Shown: positions 11,456 through 23,200 of the stretch, in pieces
Layout of the letters: each line of letters starts with the position of its first letter
Position numbering within the stretch: position 1 is the stretch's first letter
Source of the DNA: Atopsyche davidsoni
Lineage: Eukaryota; Arthropoda; Insecta; Trichoptera; Hydrobiosidae
Reading direction: 5' to 3'
DNA: 64,000 nucleotides
NCBI GenBank assembly: GCA_022113835.1
Contig: JAILWY010000008.1
Span: forward strand, 6,049,001 to 6,113,000
Program-made: the position numbers and the translations under genes
The notes under the pieces: generated by a model
The model's input: the letters and a program-made list of their open reading frames with translations, nothing else
The model's database searches: none
Told to the model about the DNA's origin: nothing

Positions 11456-13560
11456 GAAATTTTTTTTAAAGGTTGTCTGCGAATACTTTTAGACTAGCAA
11501 ACTGGAAAATTGATTCTTTGATAATTCACACAGAAAAAATTGTATTTTATTACTCTATATTACGAAAAAATCTCAACTACCTCAGAAAGCATCCGATTTG
11601 AGTATATCACAAAAAAAACGTTTAATATATTATTATTTATTTTAATAGAAATGTTATGTTAAGAAAATTGATTCAAATGTTTTATAGACCTGTATTATTA
11701 TTACTACATCAAGTACAAAAAAATATTCAAAAACTGTTTTTATATCAATAGAGAGGCATTGTATATCACTGAAGTATAAATTTTATTGGACGATAAAGCT
11801 CTATTGACATGCAAAACTGCTTTTTTCAAATTGACGTGCAAAGTAATATTCTTATCAAAAAAATATTTATTATTGTTTAAATTTTATTTATTGACGCCAC
11901 TAGTTATGTGTTGTGAGTTTGGCATCTTCAAGCAGCGAGCAAGAAAGTCTGCTCGATGGTGCCAACCTAGCATGTAGGCGAAACTAGTCACGTCAAAAAA
12001 TAAAATAGGAACTGCACTAAATATATTTTTTTAATAAAAATATTATAATGGGATTCTCTCGCGTACTTTCTGTTAAAAATGTTTAATATCTTGTCCAAGT
12101 AAACTTTTATATTTACAATTTTAACTCTGAATTGTTTTATGGCTAAGAGGCATCATTATTATACTAAGCAAATTATATATATGGTATTATATATGTATAT
12201 ATATATATATAGATAAATAAATTCTTTATGGAAGTTTTCAATGTGATTTTTGTGCAATCTTCCCTGGACCAACAATGTTTGACGTGAGCATTTATCTTGT
12301 CCGCGTGTGTTTAGGCAATCTCGTAAGTTTTATGTGATATTTGTAATACCAAAATATAATTTATAAATAAAAATAGTTATATTATATTTTAAAATAAAAA
12401 TGAATCTAGTAAATCAGCTTTAATTACTATTTTTTGTACCTAGTCATATTATTGTAAATATTTCAAATTCGATGTACCTTATCAAATAAATTTTATTATT
12501 GGTAAAAAAAAAAAACAATTGTATAATTTAGAGAGAGATTGTATTTCCATTATTGATCTTCAGCTCGAAGAAGTGAGAGGACTCTTTGAGCGTGCATAGA
12601 ATTGGCATCGTCTGTGGATGTCGTCGGGGAGCTTGTATTTTCAATCGCCTCCCTGACTAGACGTGCTTATTTGACTTCGGTTGTGATGAAAGCCTTGGTT
12701 TCATATGATAATCATCGAATCGACAATGAAACCTGACGTGAATTGATGAAAATAATTCCATTGCTAATCGCCACCAAAATCTGCGAACATCGCTTAAAAT
12801 ATGTTTGAAATATTTTTAAAACACTGAGTCAGTTGTAAAAATCTACATAGTGGATAATGCTGGTTTTGTTATTTGAGTAGTAGTTAGGTAACAGACAAAT
12901 TAAATAATTTTCAAATCGTTATAACCGAGTCGCTGGTGCCGTTCGTTAAAATTTACTATTCTTCATTATAAACAAGGTTGTATTTATTAATATTCTTAAA
13001 CCTCCAGTAAATCTGATATCAATTAAAATAATTATGCTTTCACTGTGTTTATTTATAAATATATAACTAGCTCAATTATTTTCCCCGCTATGAGTGCAGA
13101 TTGTTGATTAAAATAGAGTTAACAACTAAAACTCTAATAACCAAATCAAAATTGAATAATAATTGAGGAATTATCAGATAGCCCTAAATATATTTTAAAT
13201 CACATGTACAAATATTATCTGCTGATTTTTTGTGTCATTATAAAATAATATTGCTAGTAATACATGTTAATTGTTACAAATGTAAAAATAATTGCAGCAA
13301 TGAAGCAATTTTTTTATTATTTCATAGTACGTTTTATTTATTACATAAATTATATTTGAAAGCTCCAATGAATTATTTATATATAGCATTTTTTTGTGAG
13401 TTTATAAAGTATGTAGTTTCAGAAGTTTTTTTATGAAATGTAATCATAAATAAAATTATAACATTTCAATATGAAGCATGACTCTTAAATACATTTTAAA
13501 GTCCACATAAAACCTAGAAGGTACTCTTTTATAAAAAAATTGAAAACTCCGATAGGTTAT
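11449..13560. other. AT-rich intergenic stretch without a supported gene
   Basis: Mostly homopolymers and short frames. A less AT-rich patch at 12560-12760 ('cgtctgtggatgtcgtcggggag') stands out but has no frame, repeat partner or RNA fold that I can defend. Confidence 0.4.
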
Positions 13561-13631
13561 GCAAAATTTATTTAACTGGAGAAAGTTACATTAATACAAG
13601 TTGTGACATTAATTACGTAACTAGTTTTGAT

Positions 13632-15316
13632 TTAAGTTTTTACAGGAACAGACCTGTAAGTACAGGAGAAACAAAATAAATTTGTGTCCTTGGTGTACCA
13701 CACGGAAATAAATTTAAAACCTCCATAAATACCACCTTTAACCCAGTGATGAGCGATATCATTTATATTGATTCTGAATTCCCGAGTACCCTGAAATTAA
13801 CAATGTCAAATAAGTACTATAATTATTGATAATATTTCATTCAACAGTTAAAAGCGCTGTTTGTTCCTGTATCTAAATGCTTATTGATTATTGGGTGTTA
13901 TATATTATATTTTTCATAAATACTCGGTACTTGTGTGTAATGCCGCGATTTGGTGTCAGTACCGAGGCCATCTTCGGAGATCGTAATGTTACCCCTGTCG
14001 AGACTGAAACCTTGAAACGTTAAACAAACAAAAACATGGCGATAATACCCAAGAACCGAGTATTTTTTAACAACTGTTTAACTTTACTTGTAACAAATAT
14101 TTTATATAACGATGCAATTTGATTTGATATACCTCACCGATGAAAAACCTACCTTTTTACCTATGCAATTTTTGACATCCAAATCGACAAAAATTTTCAC
14201 TGTATCGCTTATGGGTTTAATGGTGCATATTCCTCCTCTTTCTGCCGAATACATTAACCTGTACTTGTCATTCTTTTCTTCAAAAATCTTCAGAGTATTC
14301 TGAAAAAATATTTAGTCAATCAAATGAGTACTTACCAGATTATGAAATCTTTTACCATTTAATCTTATAGATGTTAAAAACTAATAATAACACGTGAAAT
14401 ACATAGTTAAACTTATATTTCAATGTTATTTAATTTTAATATAAAAACCAGTTCCGTTAGTATAATATTATTATTATATATTTTTTATAAAATATTATTA
14501 TTTATTACTTTTTACATTTTAAAAAATTTAAACATTTATATTAACAGTAAACTAAATGTGATCCGTTGTAAAAATAACTTTAGCTAATCGAAACGACAAG
14601 AAACAATCTCGAAATCAAATTCTCAAATTCAATCATTTTTGGGTTTTACGTTGTGAATAATCTTTTTTTTATTTTCTACTGTATCGAACGCCAACAACGA
14701 AGAAACCTGATAAGAAATAACAATAACCGCCAATGCTTGCAAATATATTTTTCTCATTGTTTCATAACCTAACCTAAAAATATATAAATATATATATTTA
14801 TATTTATTTATATTAACCTACAATTTCACTAAGTGTTGATTGAATTCGAAAGTTCTCGGATCTAACGCCGGTAAAAATTGTATTGCTACTTACTAAGATT
14901 GGCTTATGGTCTTTGAAGATAGTCAGATTTCCGATCATCAAATTATCTTCATTATCAAACTGCTTCAAGTAAAATACGGACCCATTTAATCTTTTGGGAC
15001 CTTTACATTTTTCAATATTTGAGATGTTCATAAAGTAATTGCCCTGAAAAATAAATTCAAGTCACATTAAAAGATTATTCATATCAAAGTTACTCGGAGA
15101 GTACCACAGTTACCGATTCTACGTTATGCAAATGCAACTACTCTCAAAAACATGAACAAAGAAAGCTAAATAAAAAATTAAAACTTAGGTTATATTTTAA
15201 TCTAAGAAAAGATATATTTTTCATACAAATGAAGATGTAGTTCCTTCAATTTCTCTTATCTCTAATGCACCAATTGTAAAATACACTAGTAGTACTATAA
15301 AAAAATGTAACTCCAT
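13632..15316 (-). CDS. Small secreted protein, paralogue A (181 aa, 4 exons)
   Basis: Exons on the minus strand are 15227-15316, 14894-15043, 14153-14299 and 13632-13790, giving 30, 50, 49 and 52 codons plus stop. All introns are phase 0 with GT..AG ends (gtatga, gtaagt, gtaggt). Exon 1 starts at ATG and is a signal peptide (MELHFFIVLLVYFTIGALE). Exon 2 has C-K-G, an NGSVFY stretch and MIGNLTIFKD with N-glycosylation sites; exon 3 has NDKY, one Cys near its middle and a late Cys followed by KK; exon 4 opens GTREF and ends with a Cys pair (FCFSC). The layout recalls insect DUF1091 or ML (MD-2-like) secreted proteins, but that is inference. About 58% of exon-2 residues match paralogue B. Function unknown. 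TTTATT at 13567-13572 is a fitting poly(A) signal, about 60 bases past the stop. Confidence 0.82.
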
Positions 15317-15402
15317 TGTGGATTCCACGTTTAGGTGAAAACGGGAAGTATAATAGTTGAACTTTTCAACCTGATGAGTAATGCAGTAGTGAATGCGATA
15401 AG

Positions 15403-15416
15403 TTTTATATATATAT
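15403..15416 (-). promoter_or_regulatory. TATA-like box upstream of paralogue A
   Basis: On the minus strand TATATATATAAAAC lies about 90 bases before the ATG of paralogue A. It is followed 25-40 bases later by initiator-like TCACT/TCATC sequences. In AT-rich DNA this can occur by chance. Confidence 0.4.
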
Positions 15417-15641
15417 TATAATCTAAAAATAAATTGAATTTTAATCTATTTTTAATAACAATTTGTGGCTATGCTCTGACATAAATGAAATACGGGAAAT
15501 CAACGTCATTGAGCCCCGAGTACTGATAAAAATTTAATAAATAACGTAAACTCTCCAAAAACACATTAAATAACTATAACAGTTTATACATGCCTATAAT
15601 AGTTATATTGCTATTAGATAACAATGTGCTATTTATGATTA

Positions 15642-15669
15642 GAGCTTTACCGATAAGTCGGTAAAGCTC
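15642..15669. other. Perfect 12-bp hairpin
   Basis: GAGCTTTACCGA, a TAAG loop, then the exact complement TCGGTAAAGCTC. It lies about 330 bases upstream of the paralogue A start, between the two tandem genes. A run of Ts does not follow on either strand. Its role is unknown. Confidence 0.7.
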
Positions 15670-15709
15670 CAGTTGTCATAAAATAGAAAGATGATAATCT
15701 CTTAAACCA

Positions 15710-15970
15710 AGCGGGGGGTCCTAAAGAAGCCAGAATTAGTGCATACAGTTTACTTCTTCATCCGGTGGCTCTCTTCATGAGGTTGGTGACCATTTCATCG
15801 AATGCATATCTATCCTGGGCTCACTAATTTGGCTGTACTGCCAATGATTTCCAGACTTCGACATAAATTCCACATTATCCTTCCAATGCCCCTTTTTTCT
15901 TGGAACAAGTAGCTGTAGTAATTTTTTTATTTTTTACCATCGTCGGGAGTTCTCTTTCTTTGCACACTCT
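15710..15970 (-). mobile_element. LINE 3'-end fragment
   Basis: The minus strand contains 'aaagaaagagaactcccgac' followed by 'gatggtaaa', nearly identical to the LINE fragment at about 49420. Further on it encodes a piece reading AQDRYAFDEMVTNLMKRATG then stop, typical of the extreme C-terminus of insect non-LTR 'endonuclease-reverse transcriptase' proteins. Frameshifts and stops break the rest. It is a 5'-truncated, dead insertion between the two secreted-protein paralogues. Confidence 0.65.
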
Positions 15971-16498
15971 ATAATGCTCGTAATTGATTTAATTTTACTA
16001 ACTGAAGCTTAATTTTACTGGCTAAATTAATTTCCCTAATCTTTAATTAACAATTTGCGAAATACACTAACAGTGTAGCGGAAAAATGGTTTAACTATAT
16101 AACCTGTCGGGTAATGCAACAGTGTTATTTAAACTATTATATGATTTATAGTTTTGCTTCCATATGCATTTTTTTTAATTACAATTAAGCTTGTCTAATT
16201 TTCAATATCGGTTTCTTTGGTTATCGGTTTCATTCAGCTGACGCTCGGTACTGTATAGTTGGAATTTTTTTTCTTTTTCCTTGTTCAATATCATGAACTT
16301 AAGTATGAGGACTAGGAATGTAGGATTTTTTTTCAAACGTTATTAGGAGGGATACAGAATAAAAATAACACGAATATTTTCAAAAAATCTTTTATTCATC
16401 GAAATAATATTTTTTTACGAATATACTCAATATAGTCATCAATTTAAACAAAATGTCACCGACCTTAGTTACCGATTTGCAAAATTTTGAATGTCACA

Positions 16499-18121
16499 TT
16501 ATATGGGTACATTTTCATAAGTACAGGTGAAACAAAATATGTTGCTGTCCGCAGAATACCACGTGGTAGTAAATCTAAATATCCCATAGAGAGCCTTTTC
16601 GACCCATTGATGACCGAGTTCATTTAAATCAAGCTTGAATTCTTTAGTACCCTGAAATTAACAAGAAATGACGAGTCAAGCAAGATAATAATAAAATTCA
16701 GTTATTATAGCAAAATATATTCAATTTAGTTATTTTGAAACGACGAGTCAAAAAAATTAATTATGATGAGTGCATTTTAGGAATAATTTGTATTATGAAA
16801 AGGACTTTTTGAAAAATATTTTATGTTATATATTCCTCGTGCATCTCGTGAATTGCACGTCTAGTCTCGTACATTTCGCTGGTAATAAAAAAACGGCAGC
16901 ACTCGGGTTTGTCATTTATGATTAAATCGTGTGTAAAATTGCCATTCCTGCTGAATTGAGCAGCTTAGTATTTTGACTGAAGAACTTTTGATCTAAAAGC
17001 TTTTTCTCCAGTCAGTTCTTTCATGAGGACCACCTGGCTTTTGAATGAAAAGCGAGCAAAATATACACCCAACAGATAGCTTTTACACTAGGGGTTCTAC
17101 TTTCGGGAAGAACTTTTAATCTGGAAGCTCCTTTATACCTATAAAAAGCTTATATTTTGAGGTTAGAGTCACATCTTTACTGTCAAGAATAGGGCTTTTC
17201 TAAGAGCTTTTCATTGAGTGCAAAATAGCCATTCCCGTTGAGTTTTCTATATGAAAACATAAAACATGGAATTACCTTATTGTTTGGCTTAATTTGGTTT
17301 ATTGGGTGTTCAGCTTCTTCAAGTTTTCGGTACTTCTCAATACAATACTCCAACACCCAAGAAACCAAATTAACTCATAGCAGCGGCTGCCAGAACATAC
17401 GGACATACCTTATTATTTATTTATTCATAATTTTCATTTCTTGCTGCTGTAGTTGCCATATCTAAATACTTTTAAAATTAAACGATAACTTACCTTTTTG
17501 ATCAAGCAATCATGAGTATCTAAATTTATAAAAAAATTCACTGCTTCAATTATGGCCTTAGCGCTATTACAAACACTTCCTTTATTCATAGAATATGTAC
17601 GCACGTACTTGTCATTCAGCTTCACATATATTTTCAGCGTATTCTAAAAATCAGTATATAAAACAATTTGATCCGGTAAATATAATTAGATTTAGAAACC
17701 TTCCATAAGGCTGCAGTTGAAATATTGCATTCATATAAAATATATGTAGGCTTAAAATATTTATAAATGATAAATAGTTAATTGTCATTTACATAGACCT
17801 GCTTGAAGTCCTTCAGAATCGTTAGATTTCCTATAATCTGAGTATCTTGGTTTTCGTATGGTTTTATGTAAAATAACGAACCATTTTTCGACTTAGTACC
17901 TTTACAGCCTTCAACGTTTGAGATTTTCATGAAGTATAGACCCTAAAAAAGAAATAAACTTGCTGGTATTATAAAAACTTAATTGAACAAATATTTTTAA
18001 AAAAAAATCGGTTTGAAATATAGTTACTTACAAATTTAGCAGCCACCTCTTTGGTTCCCTTAGCCTCGCTAAAAAAAACTATTAACCACACAATCGGTAA
18101 TATGAGAAAAAGCAACTTCAT
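16499..18121 (-). CDS. Small secreted protein, paralogue B (180 aa, 4 exons)
   Basis: Exons are 18032-18121, 17793-17942, 17494-17643 and 16499-16651, coding 30, 50, 50 and 50 residues plus stop, all phase 0. Donors are gtaagt, gtaaat and gtaagt. Exon 1 is a signal peptide (MKLLFLILPIVWLIVFFSEA). Exon 2 has GCKGTK, NGSLFY and IIGNLTILKD. Exon 3 has NDKYVRTY, SVCNSA and DTHDCLIKK. Exon 4 opens GTKEF and ends NIFCFTCTYENVPI. The exon borders and Cys positions match paralogue A, 1.2 kb downstream on the same strand, so the pair arose by tandem duplication. DCLIKKG resembles the 'CPIKKG' box I associate with insect DUF1091/ML-like secreted proteins (from memory, not searched). No enzyme motif is present. 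TTTATT at 16391-16396 is a likely poly(A) signal. Confidence 0.82.
16980..17215. repeat. Degenerate 'AACTTTTGATCTGGAAGCTC' repeats
   Basis: The words 'agaacttttgatctaaaagctttt' and 'agaacttttaatctggaagctcctttat', plus further agcttat/agctttt echoes, recur inside the last intron of paralogue B. The same word family appears at 23730-24000 in a neprilysin intron. It is a dispersed short repeat of unknown origin. Confidence 0.5.
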
Positions 18122-20206
18122 TGTGAATTGCTTATAAAAATATGAATCTTTTTCCTACGGCTGACAGTAGTAAATATAAATTTCAACTAACGATACAATA
18201 CTTGAGTTAAATTTCTAAATTACATTCTAATGATCAATCTCAATTATCCTCTAATGTTTTGTAATTACACTGCCGATTTTAGTCATAACAGCCTGATGGC
18301 ATCAGTTAATGGGAATAAATGATATTAGCTAATATTGTGTCCACATCAAAAATAATATTCAATCAAAACATATTTTAAATTCATAAATAAAAAGCTGTTT
18401 GGTATTTTATTAAAAATTAACATTTAATGAACACTGAGATAATATATAAAATGGTTTGACGCACAAATATCTACGTATGTGAAAATTTTGCCTACGCTGA
18501 AAATAAATAATTACTATTGTTAAAAGTCCACAGACTGACAGTTATAAAAATAAAAATATAGAAAATAAACATGAAGTATCCTTAAAAATAATCCTATTAA
18601 TTGAATATAGAAATGAATTGCTTAACTCACTATAAAAAATCAAACGGACTGCATAAAGATATGACAAAGAAAATTTGACAGGAGTTATCACTTTTTATGT
18701 TAAAACTATCATGAATTGAAAAACGCATGACTTACTGCAATTAACAATAATTTTTTTTATCTTAATTACACATTTTCCATAATAAAAACACATTTAAATA
18801 TTACTAGACAATTTTTTTAAAACAAACTTCTGATCGTATTGAACTACGCCTGAAATTTATCAATAAAATGATAAATAGATAAATGAATAGAGGAGTTTAT
18901 AAAACGTTTTGGCTTATCGTTGGATCATTTCCTGTTTCATTCTCATTTAAATTAGCTTATGAATAACGGTATATTAATAAATTAAAAACATAATTTCCTA
19001 AGTATTCAATAACCAATAACATTACATTAGATATTTTAAGACATAGAATGTAATATAATTTAATCGGTTTCCATCTTTGTTCAGCAGATTTAATTTATTA
19101 ATACCGAAAACTACATTCAAGATAGGTTTATGACATGGGGAATAAGATAATATGCAACTGCCTTCTAGTAAAATTATAACACCAGAGTCATCCCTCATTT
19201 ACAAAAAAGACCTCAAAGGAACTGAACCTTGAAAGAGTTGAACATATTATTTTATGGTATAAAATTACATTAATTATGAAATTCACATAAGATTATTATA
19301 GAGCACATAACTTTATTTTAAGTTTAAATACACCATTATTAAATTAACCTTATAATAAAATCTTATCCAAATGTTGTATAATTAAAAAGAGAGCTAAAAA
19401 CATCGAATCGACAGACGATTAGTATTGTCACAATAATAAATGTTTTTAGCTAAACTGGTAACTCGTCCTTATGCTATTAAACACTCTCAAAGATCAATAA
19501 ATCTAGTTTTTAATTTTTTTTATTTTCAACATTTCAATTAAACGCAGATGAATAAATTTTAAAAAAATTATTCATTTTGATCTCAGAGAGTACTCACAAT
19601 TTAAAAGTCATTCACAAAGCTCTACTAGCTGTAAATAATTATATAAAAAAAACATACACAACTTGAAATCTTGAAAATAGTTTGTTGCAGCATGAATTCG
19701 TTTCACCTGAAAATGGCATAATACTATCAAGTTTATATATACAGCCTTCAAACATACGTACATACAAAGAGTCGAGAAATAGAAGAAAAGCAGACAAGAG
19801 CCTCTTTCGGCCATTTACATGATGCAATCGCTTAAATAACACAGTTTTCATTAATTGAAAAAAACTATGAAACAAGTTCGTCAAATATAAAATAATTTTT
19901 AAACCATTTGTATTACATTTAACTCTTCATACTATTTTAATTAACAACCAGAATAAGCAGCAAAATATCTTAAATAATACGAGAATCTATTTTTTGCAAC
20001 CAATTCAAAACACAGAAATACTCCTAGTCCGAGTTTTTCAATTTAATGACTTAATCTAATCTATGATGTATCGAAAGAAGTAAACTCACAATATTTTAAT
20101 TTAAATTCAACAAAATTGTGTAAAATACAAAATTACATTGCTTCAGTATAAACAAACAAAATAATTTTGCATTGATCAAGTGGTTAAGGTTAAGTACCTC
20201 GTACAT
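18122..20206. other. AT-rich intergenic stretch and neprilysin 3' flank
   Basis: No gene is supported. A weak TATA-like sequence near 18165-18175 (minus) precedes paralogue B. The part nearest 20206 should hold the neprilysin 3' UTR, but I could not choose a polyadenylation site with confidence. Confidence 0.4.
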
Positions 20207-23200
20207 TTACCATACGGTGCACTTATCCTCGGGGTTCATGTACGACTTGAGGGGACAGTTGAAGTCGCGGGCGAACTCCGCCATGTTCCGCATGGGCCCG
20301 TCCACTCGGAACTCGCAGGGCGCGTGCACTCCCGTTAGGATCTCCTGCTTCATGAACTGCGGCCGGATGACCGTGCACCAACTGTTGGCCGAGCTCAGCC
20401 AGAACAACTGTGAAATATGATGCAGTCAAATCAATACAAAGCATTCAAACAGAGTAAATTTTAAAAGAGATACTCACCTGTTTGGGACTGTAGGGCAGTC
20501 CCGGAAGAGTCTGTTCCTCGCCATTTCTGTTGACCCACTTCTGGTACGCAAAGTAGGCCTCCTTCATGCCTACATTGTCTGCGATGTTCTCCCCTTGAGT
20601 GTTTATTCCATTCACCTATGATTTGCACACAGCACATGTAACATAAAAACGGCATCAATAAATCTTAGGCTACCTACAAAGTCACCGTTTTATACTTATA
20701 GAAGAATTTGCATCAAATTGGATTTGATGTATCGAAGAATATTTATATGAACGGAGTATTTATATGAAAAAAACACAGGAAAATATTATTATTAATATTC
20801 ACGTTAAAAAATGAAAAATATCAAAAGTGGTGTTTGATTAATATTATAAAATCACAATATGTAGTTAAATTTATAATTAAGCTTTTTGTCTTTTGAATAA
20901 GTGGCTTCGCCTTTTCCAGGTAAATAAATGTCGTTTCTATCTCACGTTTAATCCAGTCTCTTCATTTGTGTAATTGCCGTACTGCTCAATAATACATTTT
21001 GTCCTTTTCAAATACTGAGCTTTCGTCTCTTTCTCCCACCAGTCAAATAGATTGCCGTCCTTGTCGAACTGGCTGCCCTGAAATCAAAAGAACTATGTTA
21101 TCTTGCTTACAAAAATAAGTAGATTCCTCGCTAGAAAAGTTGAGGTTTGAGGTTAAGCTTATTTTTTATACTAATTTTATTTATATTTTGTGAAGACATC
21201 AGGACTAGTAGTCGGTAGAGCTTTTGATTCTCCACTTTTCAGGTAAAAATTTTTAACACAAAAGCTTATACTGAACAACATACACATTTAAAAAAATTAT
21301 TGTGACTTAAGTGAAAGCGAGTTTCTTTAATTTTTATTACAATTAAACACACTAAGAAATAATAACTTTATGTGTGGCTTGGTAATTACTGCGATTAATA
21401 TAAATAATGACTTACTTGGTCATCAAAACCATGTGTGATTTCATGCGCGATAATATATCCAATCGCTCCATAGTTCATGTACTTGGGTCGCTTAGCAGAG
21501 AACATTTTTCCTTGAAGGATTCCAGCGGGAAATTCTGTATAGAAAAACAAGATTTAATAGCTTAACTGAAAAAAATAAACTCACTTCTCAAACAACAAAA
21601 AAAAAACAGAAAGAGAGACGAGCGGAGTCCAGGAATATGCAATCTTCGGGCTGTGTTCACAGATCTCTCTTTCCATAATCTTAACGCCAGCATTCTATTT
21701 TTTAGGCAGTCTTTTGTTATAACAAAATTTATTACGTATGCTATTTTCCACGAGGTTGTAGTATGCATTAACAACAGCTGCTTTTCCGTGAGACTTCCAA
21801 TCTGTCCGGTTAACGGCTTCTCTCAGCAGCTTGATATCAGATATCATGGCGAACTTGTTGTAGCTTAGCATGGATTTCAAGTACATATTATCTGGAATTT
21901 CAAGCTGGAACAAGAATTTAATTAAATAATTACAAATACAAATGGACGAAGGCAATAATTTGGATGCTTGTCTATTAGTCTTTGGAGATTAAAAGCCAAT
22001 TGATCAAATTAAATATTTTTTTGTTTATTGCATAATATTTATTTACCCCACGGTAGAATTCATTTAACTTGCTATCGTCGAGTAGCTCGTCAGGATATGC
22101 CATGTGTGCCGTGACCTTGTCAAGTTTCTCCAGTGCGCCCACTTTTGTTTTCTTGTCCATCCAATCCAACCCTTCCAACAACCCGCGGAACTCATTACTG
22201 AAAACATAGTGGTAACTATTTTGCAAAGATTCTATTCATCTAAATTTAAAGTTTTCCACATTTGAGACATTAGATGTTTCTCATTAGATTGCGTTCTTTT
22301 GTATTTTCTGATAGTTTTACTTACTTTATATCATGGATTAATTCGATAGCGGCATTCTTTTCATTTTTATCAAAGTATCTTCTCACATACATTGCTCCGA
22401 TTGCTATAGACAGTCTGAAAATAATTTAAAAGGCTTGATAAATAACATCACGCCAAATTTAATAAAAACTAGTACAATCAAGCTGAAAATCAATATTTAC
22501 AACTTTTTTTCTAAGCTCTATGCAATATTCTTTTAAGCCGGATATATCTTGTCATTTCAATATATTTGGATATTACTATGGAATAAGTTTCACTTTAGAA
22601 TCAATAGTCTTGGAATAATTAGAAAATATATATTATACTATGTGGTTTCTTGGTTATCTATTTTTAATATTATTAATTATGTTTGCTTTAAATAAACAAG
22701 GCATTATATATAGTGTTGCATGTCAATATGCATTTATTCCTTACGATTCGGAGATGGCTTCCACGCATTCGATCCAGCGTTCCTCCCGTGTGGACACTCC
22801 TGCCAGCACGGTCTTGTAGGTCAACTGCCTCTCTCGGAGAGCATCATTTGAGAAGTCTATGATGTCCTTGACGGCTCGCCAAAGCATCAGGTTTGCCAAG
22901 ACTCGAGTATTTGTATTCTTTAGAACATCCTAAATTTTAAGAAAAAAATATAGTCTGTTATTTATTGGATTAAAGTTGACATGGTTTATTTTGCAAACAT
23001 CAAGAGACGACTAAATTTGATAAGAATTGATCAAATAATAACTAAAGATAGATTACCTCTAAGCTATGCAAGTACTTCTTGTCTTCCACAATGACGTAGT
23101 CACTCTCAGTGATGGTATTGTAAGGTTGGTGCAAATTATTCAAGAAAGTCAGCCACGGAATACTGAAAAATTACAACAACACAATTAAAATAAATAAAGC

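Noticed and set aside
11261..11497. 78-codon frame with Tyr-Ile repeats
   Set aside because: Created by the (TA)n microsatellite.
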